Shown here piece by piece: positions 5,043-10,169 of a stretch of DNA of 11,581 nucleotides. The DNA comes from Chloroflexota bacterium. Lineage in GTDB: Bacteria > Chloroflexota > Dehalococcoidia > SM23-28-2 > RBG-16-64-32. The number at the start of each line of letters is the position of its first letter. Position 1 is the first letter of the stretch. Where the stretch lies: NCBI GenBank assembly GCA_005880075.1, contig VBJT01000013.1, forward strand, positions 21,238 through 32,818. The letters are read 5' to 3'. The notes beneath the pieces are model-generated. The model had not been told where the DNA came from, searched no databases, and was given only the letters and a program-made list of their open reading frames with translations. Made by a program: the position numbers and the translations under genes.

Positions 5043-6320
5043 GTGAGCGAGCCGCTTCCTTTCGCCGATAGCCTGTCGGTGGACGGAGCGACGCTGGAGA
5101 GCGGCGAGCCGGCGCCTTCCTGCACCGGCCCGATCAGCAATAGCGTCTGGTACTCGTTCACGCCAACGAACACGGGGACGATAAGAATCACGACCTCGGG
5201 ATCGAGTTACGACACCGTCCTGGCGGCGTACACGGGAGATACTCTCGGGGCGCTGACCGAGGAGGGCTGTGACGACGACACCGCGACCAGTTTGACCTCT
5301 GGGCTTCAGTTGGCGGTGACGTCGGGGACGGACTACCGGATTCAAGTCGGCAGCCTTGACGCGAGCCCAACTCAGCTCAACATTCGATTTGAGTCGGGCG
5401 CGGCGCCGGCGAATGACAACTTCGCGGATGCAATCGCGACGTACCCGCGTCCTTTCGAAGACACTCGAGGCACGTTCGGGGCGACTGAGGAGAGCGGCGA
5501 ACCGCTCGACTGCTCAGGCGCCTCGATAGGCAGCACCGTCTGGTATAGCGTCGAGGTACTGGAACCGAGCAATGTGACCGTCACCACCCAGGGCTCGGAC
5601 TTCGACACCATGCTCGCGGTTTACACGGGGACGGCCGGCGCGTTGCAACTCGTCGGGTGCAACGATGACGCGGACCAGACGGTACTCACATCTGAGGTGA
5701 AGTTCCTCGCCGACGTTGGGACGACCTACTGGATCCAGGCAGGAGGACTGACCGGCGACACCGGGCTGTTGGTGCTGAGCGTCAGCGCCGAAACGGCGGC
5801 CACGCCGACGCCGACGGAGGGACCGAGCGCGACGCCCACAGAGACGCCGACGGCGACTCCGACTGCCACAGCAACCGCCACGCCCACGGCGACGGCTACG
5901 GAAACGGCTACTCCCGGGAGCACTCCGACTGCGACCGCTACCCCTACGCCTACGGCGACACCCACGGCTACGCCTACGTCAACAGCTACGGCGGTGCCGA
6001 CGGCAACGCCGACTTCGACGGCTACGGCTTCGCCGGGCGAGACGTGCGACGGCCTACCCGCGACGAAGGTGGGGACGGACGGCCCGGACCACATCTTCGG
6101 GACGAACGGTCGGGATGATCTGCGCGGGCGCGGGAGACGACCTGGTTATCGGCGGCCGGGGGAACGACCGCATCTTCGGCCAAAGCGGGGACGACCTGCT
6201 TCTCGGGGGCCGTGGCGACGATCTGCTCGACGGCGGGAGCGGCGTCGATCACTGCGTCGGCGGGCCGGGCCGCGACGGCCTGGTCAATTGCGAGAGAGCA
6301 GAAGGCCGGAGCGGCGATGA
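5043..6320 (+). CDS. Secreted protein with two PPC-like domains, Thr-Pro linker and RTX-type tail (frameshifted)
   Basis: Two tandem beta-sandwich repeats of about 125 residues: the first begins at PANDNFADA upstream of GTG 5043 and ends near residue 119; the second runs from PANDNFADA at 122 to about 249. Each has SVWYS/TVWYS (34-38, 166-170), TxGSxxDTxLAxYTG (51-65, 182-196) and one Cys pair (27/76, 157/206), possible disulfides. This is the pre-peptidase-C-like architecture common in secreted Chloroflexota and Actinobacteria proteins. Residues 251 to about 335 are a Thr/Pro/Ala linker. The end, GTDGPDHIFGTNGRD, starts a calcium-binding repeat region, but after residue 357 the frame becomes Arg-rich and non-homologous to its stop. 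The true tail is in another frame (6115-6381). GTG 5043 is a formal start, since homology extends upstream. Likely extracellular, adhesive or structural; no catalytic domain is seen. Confidence 0.75.
   Translation: MSEPLPFADSLSVDGATLESGEPAPSCTGPISNSVWYSFTPTNTGTIRITTSGSSYDTVLAAYTGDTLGALTEEGCDDDTATSLTSGLQLAVTSGTDYRIQVGSLDASPTQLNIRFESGAAPANDNFADAIATYPRPFEDTRGTFGATEESGEPLDCSGASIGSTVWYSVEVLEPSNVTVTTQGSDFDTMLAVYTGTAGALQLVGCNDDADQTVLTSEVKFLADVGTTYWIQAGGLTGDTGLLVLSVSAETAATPTPTEGPSATPTETPTATPTATATATPTATATETATPGSTPTATATPTPTATPTATPTSTATAVPTATPTSTATASPGETCDGLPATKVGTDGPDHIFGTNGRDDLRGRGRRPGYRRPGERPHLRPKRGRPASRGPWRRSARRRERRRSLRRRAGPRRPGQLRESRRPERR
5799..6036 (+). repeat. Low-complexity Thr-Pro/Thr-Ala coding repeat
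   Basis: About 240 bases of imperfect 6-base units of the form ACN-CCN or ACN-GCN encode a Thr/Pro/Ala linker of about 80 residues. Third positions vary, so selection seems to act on the protein rather than on pure DNA slippage. Such linkers are extended, often glycosylated spacers between secreted domains. The minus strand over this tract gives a Val/Ala/Gly frame that is an artefact. Confidence 0.8.
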
Positions 6321-6381
6321 GGACGGCGGCGAGCACGAGGGACAGCAGGGCGACGAGGGCGGGGGAGAGAGGGAGGACTAG
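6115..6381 (+). pseudogene. RTX-type calcium-binding tail of the secreted protein, displaced frame
   Basis: This frame reads CAGAGDDLVIGGRGNDRIFG and continues through SGDDLLLGGRGDDLLDGG and SGVDHCVGGPGRDGLVNCE: four to five consecutive GGxGxDxUx nonapeptides, which bind calcium in a parallel beta-roll. It joins the upstream GTNGRD exactly if two bases are restored near 6113-6117 (a GTDGxDVIxG unit with codons GAT-GTG-ATC seen as GATG-ATC). Cys residues in CAGAG, DHCVGG and NCE match the cysteine-containing form of this tail seen in Gram-positive and Chloroflexota secreted proteins. The charged end after NCE (SGDEDGGEHEGQQGDEGG) has no recognised function. Confidence 0.7.
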
Positions 6382-6397
6382 AAGATAGGGCCGCCGA

Positions 6398-6967
6398 TCA
6401 ACATTCGGTCCGTGTCGGCGCCGGAAAGCGCTGTAAGGTAGTGCCTGAGTCCTCGCGGATTGGAAAGATGTCTCGGGCCGCCTTCTCAATATCAAGCTCA
6501 CTCTTCCATGTTCTTAGGTTAATGGCCGAGTCACCTGTCCAGAGAACCAGGTAGGCTTCACGGGATGAGGGGCGCTCCACGTAACCATTCACACCCCGAA
6601 TCTGCACACTGTCGCCGGATCGGTCGTGCTCTTCGGGAGGGTATCCACAGTAGGGCTGGATGTCTATCTCAAGAGGTGGGTACCAGCTTCCACCCGAGTC
6701 ACCGGCCAGTGACGGCTCTCCGTAAAAGAAGCTGGCGTGTAGCACTCCGTCACCATCTTTTGTGAGAGGCATTGAAGTCAAAGGCAGGCCTTGATAGCTG
6801 TTGCCGAGCCAGTACAAGTCATATTGGTCGAACGATCTCGCCTCGGCAATAGTCCAGTTGCTTACTGGTTTGGGCGGTGCCGGGTCATCGAAGAAACAAC
6901 CGGCTGTGCCCCATGTGATTGCAACAAGAGTCGCAACGGCTGCCCCGACACAAAATGTCGTCGCCAT
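6398..6967 (-). CDS. Predicted lipoprotein of unknown function
   Basis: A 189-residue protein with a short N-terminus, a hydrophobic stretch (VGAAVATLVAITWGTAG) and a lipobox TAGC with Cys24, so it is probably lipid-anchored on the outer face of the membrane. After FFDDPAPPKPVSNW comes a mixed, mostly hydrophilic domain with many aromatic residues (YDLYWLGNSYQGLPL, SWYPPLEIDIQPYCGYPPEE). No family is recognised. Two later cysteines (in PYCGYP and the last residue, TEC) could be paired. The pattern YWLGxxxxGLPL suggests a compact extracytoplasmic fold, but this is a guess. It is the only minus-strand gene in the 4.6-9.4 kb block and converges on the secreted repeat gene, 16 bases from that gene's displaced stop. 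No Shine-Dalgarno site is seen before ATG 6967. Confidence 0.7.
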   Translation of the reverse strand: MATTFCVGAAVATLVAITWGTAGCFFDDPAPPKPVSNWTIAEARSFDQYDLYWLGNSYQGLPLTSMPLTKDGDGVLHASFFYGEPSLAGDSGGSWYPPLEIDIQPYCGYPPEEHDRSGDSVQIRGVNGYVERPSSREAYLVLWTGDSAINLRTWKSELDIEKAARDIFPIREDSGTTLQRFPAPTRTEC

Positions 6968-7020
6968 GTTCGAGTCACATACTAATTCAAACGCCGGACC
7001 GGTCCTCGGGGTGCCCTAAA

Positions 7021-7057
7021 CGTCATCCCGAGCAAAGCCGCCCGGCGGGTCCGGGCT
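7021..7057 (+). repeat. Dispersed intergenic element R0
   Basis: Contains cgtcatcccgagcaaagccg followed by cccggcgggtccgg, similar to R3 (8811-8850) over about 36 bases with a one-base gap. It is the most divergent of four copies (R0-R3) and lies upstream of the small membrane protein gene at 7119. Confidence 0.45.
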
Positions 7058-7103
7058 GATTTGTAGGGGCCGTTGCGTGGTCGTTTGAGTAAGTTGCCGC
7101 GCC

Positions 7104-7109
7104 TACAAT
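7104..7109 (+). promoter_or_regulatory. -10-like box TACAAT before the small membrane gene
   Basis: TACAAT in the context GCGCCTACAATGG ends 9 bases before ATG 7119, so the mRNA would have almost no leader. No clear -35 box is seen. Near-identical contexts recur at 7848 (CGCTACAATC) and 8155 (GTGCTAGAATC). Confidence 0.35.
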
Positions 7110-7118
7110 GGGGCCAGC

Positions 7119-7319
7119 ATGGCGCGCGGACAGGAGAACCCGAATGCAGTCCAGTTAATGGGTATGGCCTCGGTTATCGTCCTTTTCTTTGGTGTCGGGG
7201 TGATTGGGATTGTTCGCGGTGATCTTGTACTGGCGGTTGTTTTCTTGAGCCTGGCATTGGCTGTCGTAATCTTCATGGTCGTCGTTTTGGTGTCTGCTCG
7301 AAGGCGCTTGCGCAGCTAG
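7119..7319 (+). CDS. Small two-helix membrane protein
   Basis: A 66-residue protein with a short polar N-terminus (MARGQENPNAVQ), two hydrophobic helices (about 13-33, VIVLFFGVGVIGIV, and about 36-58, LVLAVVFLSLALAVVIFMVVVLV) joined by a tight RGD turn, and a basic C-terminus (SARRRLRS). This charge pattern predicts both ends in the cytoplasm. No family is recognised. It has no Shine-Dalgarno sequence and probably starts from a nearly leaderless mRNA. The next gene is also a small two-helix protein, but the two do not align. Confidence 0.6.
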   Translation: MARGQENPNAVQLMGMASVIVLFFGVGVIGIVRGDLVLAVVFLSLALAVVIFMVVVLVSARRRLRS

Positions 7320-7347
7320 GTACGTGTTGTCAGGGTAGACTAGGGTC

Positions 7348-7390
7348 GGCCTTCGTGATGGCGTTGAAGCCCTGCGACGGGTCAGGGGCG
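7348..7390 (+). repeat. Dispersed intergenic element R1
   Basis: Contains cttcgtgatggcgttgaagc then cctgcgacgggtcagg. CTTC/GAAG with flanking GGC/GCC can pair around the GTGATGGCG loop. It aligns with R2 and R3 and continues with weaker similarity to R2 for a further 60 bases or so. It lies between the two small membrane genes. Confidence 0.55.
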
Positions 7391-7431
7391 ACGTTTTTCA
7401 GTGCGGGCGCGTTATGCGCGATGAGACCGTG

Positions 7432-7503
7432 CTGGCGCCACGCCATATGATCGCCGAGCCGGCGTCGGCTACCGCTTCGTGGCTAACCGGGGCTAGCGGA
7501 AGG
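7432..7503 (+). repeat. Dispersed intergenic element S1 (partner S2 at 7836-7905)
   Basis: Shares ggcgcc, gagcc, ggcgtcggctac, ttcgtg and gggctagcg in order with S2 over about 70 bases, with two small gaps. It lies upstream of ATG 7603. No inverted repeat or coding content explains the conservation. Confidence 0.45.
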
Positions 7504-7602
7504 CACGTAACGGCATTCCAACAGGTTCGTCGTACCTTACGGAATGCGAAGCAGCCAGCGGTATCACTTCGAAGTATCTGGGTCGCACTTCTGGTAAGAC
7601 GC

Positions 7603-7794
7603 ATGTGGAAGTGGTACCTCAACCTGTCGTTCTGGAAGCGCGGATTCGCCTCGACTATGGCAGTGGCTCTAATCACCATGGTTATCTTCGGCATACTATC
7701 TCAAAGCTTTGCGGGAGCCATGTTCGGGCTGGTGGGTGGCATTATTTGCGGCTTTTCGTCTTATCTCTATGCTTGGAGAGGGCGGTGCAATTGA
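7603..7794 (+). CDS. Small two-helix membrane protein
   Basis: From ATG 7603 the gene encodes 63 residues: MWKWYLNLSFWKRG, a first helix (about 15-32, FASTMAVALITMVIFGIL), a short loop SQSF and a second helix (about 37-57, AGAMFGLVGGIICGFSSYLY), ending in WRGRCN. The frame stays open up to 7414, but that part (for example HMIAEPASATASWLTGASGR) overlaps repeat S1 and looks non-coding, so the internal ATG is preferred. The aromatic and basic N-terminus suggests membrane-interface anchoring. No family is recognised and no ribosome site is seen. Conserved small-protein status would need homologues. Confidence 0.5.
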   Translation: MWKWYLNLSFWKRGFASTMAVALITMVIFGILSQSFAGAMFGLVGGIICGFSSYLYAWRGRCN

Positions 7795-7835
7795 GTCGAG
7801 TATGTACAGGGAACAGACGCTCGACAGCTATGACG

Positions 7836-7905
7836 CAGGCGCCGCGCTACAATCATGAAGGAGCCAGGCGTCGGCTACGGTTCGTGTCGAACGGGCTAGC
7901 GCCGA
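7836..7905 (+). repeat. Dispersed intergenic element S2 (partner S1 at 7432-7503)
   Basis: Carries caggcgccgcgctacaatc, then ggcgtcggctacggttcgtg and gggctagcg, the same ordered blocks as S1. Its cgcgctacaatc core also resembles the -10-like boxes at 7104 and 8155, so the conserved part may include a promoter. Confidence 0.45.
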
Positions 7906-8041
7906 GGGCGGTCTACCAGCCACCGCTCCTGATTATTCTCACGTAGGAAGCCATCCGATCACTGTCTGTTTGACGCTGGGCGTGGCCTCTGCGCTACAGC
8001 GCCCGCCGCGAGAAGCGGCAGCGCAACGCGAAGGGCCGGTC

Positions 8042-8087
8042 AGCTTCGTGATGGCGGTGAGAGCGGCGAAGCCGGCCGGCTGGTCTT
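8042..8087 (+). repeat. Dispersed intergenic element R2
   Basis: Contains gcttcgtgatggcggtgaga, then gcggcgaagccggccggc. It matches R3 except for a 9-base insertion in the loop. GCTTCG (8043-8048) pairs perfectly with CGAAGC (8067-8072). Confidence 0.6.
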
Positions 8088-8151
8088 GAGCGAGGTGATA
8101 ACGGGGTCGCCCGCGTGGCACACGAACCGTGAGCCCGAGCCGACAGCGCGG

Positions 8152-8160
8152 TGCTAGAAT
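8152..8160 (+). promoter_or_regulatory. Extended -10-like box TGCTAGAAT
   Basis: TGC followed by TAGAAT (8155-8160) is an extended -10 pattern with five of six bases matching TATAAT. It lies 90 bases upstream of the lipoprotein ATG at 8251. No -35 box is evident, which is tolerated for extended -10 promoters. Confidence 0.4.
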
Positions 8161-8250
8161 CGTGCCGTGAGGCGAGCGAGATTCGGGCAATTCGGCGGCG
8201 GCTCGGCGCTACCCCTTTCGCTATGGCTCTGGGCAGAAGGAAAATGAGCA

Positions 8251-8772
8251 ATGAAGACCGCTGCCCTGTTTGTCGTCGCTGCACTGCTGGTGTTCGGTGT
8301 CGCCTGCGGTGGGGGCGCCTCTTGCTCGGACGCGAAGAAAACGAGCAATGATTGCTCGGTAACGCCCACCGCTTCACAGCGAACAAAACCGACGCCCGTG
8401 CCTCCCAACGTCACAGCACGGACTACGCTTGAAATCAAGGCACCGTTACAGGGTGAAACGGTAATAAGCCCCGTCACCGTTGAAGTCGCCTCTACACATT
8501 TGATCGCGGCGCCAGAACTAAACGTGCCGAATGCAGCTCACTACCATGTTTTCGTGGACAAGGTCCCGTTTACGGCCGGGGGTATGACCATCCCGATGGA
8601 TGAGGCAGGCGTTTATCACTTCACCGAGAGCACGCTGAAACTGGACCTCCCGCCAGGCCATCACACCATCGTCGTCGCGCTCGGCGATAACGCTCATATA
8701 AGGGTGCCTGAGTCTGAAGCGCACGCAGTGGCAGTCGAGATCATTGTAGCCCCGCCTTCGCCCACTCAATGA
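8251..8772 (+). CDS. DUF4399-like lipoprotein
   Basis: A 173-residue lipoprotein: signal peptide MKTAALFVVAALLVFG, lipobox GVAC with Cys19, a Gly/Cys/Ser and Thr/Pro-rich tether to about residue 56, then a beta domain. The domain carries AAHYHVFVD (His97, His99), GMTIPMDEAGVYHF (His123), LDLPPGHHTIVVALGDNAH (His137, His138, Asp146, His149) and VAVEIIV, the order and spacing of the DUF4399 pattern HxHxxVD ... LxPGxHTLxLxLGDxxH. The clustered His residues suggest metal binding, which is inference. AAGGA at 8237-8241 lies 9 bases before ATG 8251. Predicted location is the outer face of the cell membrane. It is probably transcribed alone from the TAGAAT box upstream. Confidence 0.8.
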   Translation: MKTAALFVVAALLVFGVACGGGASCSDAKKTSNDCSVTPTASQRTKPTPVPPNVTARTTLEIKAPLQGETVISPVTVEVASTHLIAAPELNVPNAAHYHVFVDKVPFTAGGMTIPMDEAGVYHFTESTLKLDLPPGHHTIVVALGDNAHIRVPESEAHAVAVEIIVAPPSPTQ

Positions 8773-8810
8773 CGGCGGCGACGTCGCTTGTATTCAGAAT
8801 TTCTTAGGCG

Positions 8811-8850
8811 TCGCTTCGTGATGGCGGCGAAGCCGTCCGGCCGGTCAGGC
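8811..8850 (+). repeat. Dispersed intergenic element R3
   Basis: Contains cgcttcgtgatggcggcgaa then gccgtccggccggtcagg, with GCTTCG (8813-8818) pairing perfectly to CGAAGC (8828-8833) around a 9-base loop. It lies upstream of DUF5317 copy 2. The 66-codon frame at 8788-8988 that spans it is rejected as chance. Confidence 0.6.
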
Positions 8851-8999
8851 GCAGGATTATGGCGGGCCGGGGCGCAACGGCGATTGACGCCGGCTCGGCT
8901 CGCCATCAGTGGCCGGATACCTAACAGCCAAATGGTCTCCGCGTTCTGGAATAAGACAGGACGCCTAAACTATTGTCCGACTGTGTAGCAGATTGACCC

Positions 9000-9384
9000 G
9001 AGCGCGATGATCATCTGGTTAGCGACCTTAACGATATTCGCTGCGAGACTGTTGTGGCAGCGGATGCCGGGACTCGGCACTTGCGCGCTGTTCTGGGGAA
9101 TAGCGGCCGCTTCCCTCCTTATCGGTTCGACTGCGGGGCCATCGCTGTTGCTGCTGGGCGCCGGTATTGGCTGCAACGCGGCCGTCACGCTGGCGAACGG
9201 CGGCTTTATGCCCGTATCCACTCACTGGAAGCGTAGGGGGCCGGCGCGTTCGCTGTGGGTGCAGAGGCAGAGTGGGCAACGTCTTCTGTTTCTGGCCGAT
9301 AACTTCGGCAACCGGTTCATCAGGTTCAGTGTGGGCGATGTATTGCTGGCGATCGGGATAGTCATCTCGTTCCTCGGTTTCTAG
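9000..9384 (+). repeat. Dispersed gene-length repeat, copy 2 (partner 4221-4605)
   Basis: Near-identical DNA to 4221-4605. To its left, gactgtgtagcagattg (8978-8994) matches ggctgtcagcagattg near 4106-4122, but about 95 bases present in copy 1 between that match and the gagcgcgatg start region are missing here. Confidence 0.75.
9007..9384 (+). CDS. DUF5317-like membrane protein, copy 2
   Basis: A 125-residue protein paralogous to 4228-4605. It keeps the family hallmarks better: GIGCNAAVTLANGGFMPVS (53-71), LLFLADNFGNRF and SVGDVLLAIGIVISFLG at the end. Helices are predicted near 1-20, 27-45 and 46-64, with a terminal helix after SVGD. Full-length DUF5317 proteins are usually longer at the N-terminus; here a TAG at 8986-8988 closes the frame just upstream, so ATG 9007 is the only plausible start and the first helix of the family is missing. 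GAGCG before the ATG is a poor ribosome site. Function of the family is unknown. It precedes the ABC exporter but is separated from it by about 180 bases. Confidence 0.7.
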   Translation: MIIWLATLTIFAARLLWQRMPGLGTCALFWGIAAASLLIGSTAGPSLLLLGAGIGCNAAVTLANGGFMPVSTHWKRRGPARSLWVQRQSGQRLLFLADNFGNRFIRFSVGDVLLAIGIVISFLGF

Positions 9385-9536
9385 GAGTCAGTGAGAACAG
9401 GCAATTCTCGTGAATGCGACATTCCTCTCAGTGCGGCATTAGTGAATCCTAATCTTGTTCCAAACCCGCTTTAATCTCTGCTGATTAGCCTTGAAAGAAA
9501 TCGGGAGACATGCCTGTGAGACGAGTGATCGAGACA

Positions 9537-9560
9537 AACAGCCCTGAACTACGGGCTGTT
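9537..9560 (+). other. Perfect hairpin AACAGCCC/GGGCTGTT before the exporter
   Basis: Eight-base arms at 9537-9544 and 9553-9560 around an 8-base loop (tgaactac). There is no T-run after it, so it is not a classical intrinsic terminator. It sits between the DUF5317 copy 2 stop and the first homologous residues of the ABC permease, and could be a 5' leader structure or an operator. Confidence 0.4.
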
Positions 9561-9624
9561 CACACTGAGAGCCATCGCCATTAAGACGGCAAAACGGGCC
9601 GTTATAACACTGATCCGCAATCCC

Positions 9625-10071
9625 TTGCGCGGCGGCTTACTCGTCGGCGTGCTGACGGTGAGCGTTGGGCTTGCCCTGATCATGATTACCGTGAACGGGG
9701 CATTTGCCACGCGCCTCGACGATATTCAGAGCCAGGTGGGTACCGGCGTCACTATTCGGCCCGCGGGGAGCTTCGGCGGCGGTTTCGTTGAACGAGGCGC
9801 CGACAACAACGGTGGTAATGCGAATCCAGGTAGCACGAACGGCGGCAACAATTCTGGCACGAGTGCCGACCCGGCCGCGTCCACCGCGAGCCTTTCGGAC
9901 CAAGACATGAACAAAGTCACGGCAATCTCCCACGTGGTTGCCGTTTCCAGCCAGATGACCGCCCGCTACAGTGGGACGGGGCTGGAATCGGCCGTCCAGC
10001 CGCCCCAGGGGGCGAATCCGGCGGCGCCCGCCCCACGCGGTCCGCGCTCGGGGTTGAGAGCGCGCAATTAA
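9625..10071 (+). CDS. MacB/FtsX-type ABC permease, N-terminal part (frameshifted)
   Basis: The first part of a MacB-like permease. In-frame homologous sequence begins before the formal TTG 9625 start: LRAIAIKTAKRAVITLIRNP (from about 9565) leads into LLVGVLTVSVGLALIMITVNGAF, the first transmembrane helix. The start of the extracytoplasmic domain follows, with VGTGVTIRPAGS and SDQDMNKVTAISHVVAVSSQ (the paired-residue region of the MacB periplasmic core). No ATG, GTG or TTG lies in frame upstream of 9625 after the stop at 9526; ATG 9510 is in another frame. Residues about 48-90 (FGGGFVERGADNNGG and an Asn/Gly/Ser-rich run) are a low-complexity insertion unusual for the family. After about codon 125 the frame goes out of register and ends at 10071. 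The rest of the gene is at about 10038-10904. Confidence 0.75.
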   Translation: MRGGLLVGVLTVSVGLALIMITVNGAFATRLDDIQSQVGTGVTIRPAGSFGGGFVERGADNNGGNANPGSTNGGNNSGTSADPAASTASLSDQDMNKVTAISHVVAVSSQMTARYSGTGLESAVQPPQGANPAAPAPRGPRSGLRARN

Positions 10072-10169
10072 CGGCTGGGCGCACCTTTGACGCCAGTGAG
10101 TCTGACGCGGACGTCGCCGTCGTCGGACAAGCGCTGGCGGACCACAACGGGTTAAAGGTCGGCGACACG

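Larger units (their letters stand above)
7795..8250. other. Repeat-rich intergenic region
   Basis: A 456-base stretch between a small membrane gene and the DUF4399-like lipoprotein gene. It holds S2 (7836-7905), a perfect palindromic GCGCT-ac-AGCGC near 7991, R2 (8042-8087) and an extended -10-like TGCTAGAAT (8152-8160). TACAAT at 7848-7853 is followed at once by ATG 7855, which opens only 14 codons. Open frames on the minus strand here (Arg/Ser/Ala-rich) look like chance frames in GC-rich DNA. Confidence 0.5.

Noticed and set aside
5726..6094. Val/Gly/Ala repetitive minus-strand frame
   Set aside because: Complement of the Thr-Pro linker repeat; composition is dictated by the other strand.
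7605..7946. 113-codon frame overlapping the 7603-7794 small gene
   Set aside because: Overlaps a better two-helix membrane protein frame; no domain and many rare-looking residues.
8167..8247. 26-codon leader frame from GTG just after the TAGAAT box, ending 3 bases before the lipoprotein ATG
   Set aside because: Position is suggestive of a leader peptide, but there is no ribosome site, no conserved motif and no attenuator structure to support it.
7939..8477. Overlapping Arg/Ser-rich minus-strand frames
   Set aside because: They run through R2 and oppose the DUF4399-like gene; chance frames in GC-rich DNA.
7021..9000. Integron-like cassette array (small genes separated by repeats)
   Set aside because: The repeats lack paired GTTRRRY/RYYYAAC core sites, and no integrase is present.
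9510..9584. ATG 9510 as the permease start
   Set aside because: It reads 24 codons in a frame different from the permease and stops; it could be the original start only if another frame break is assumed.
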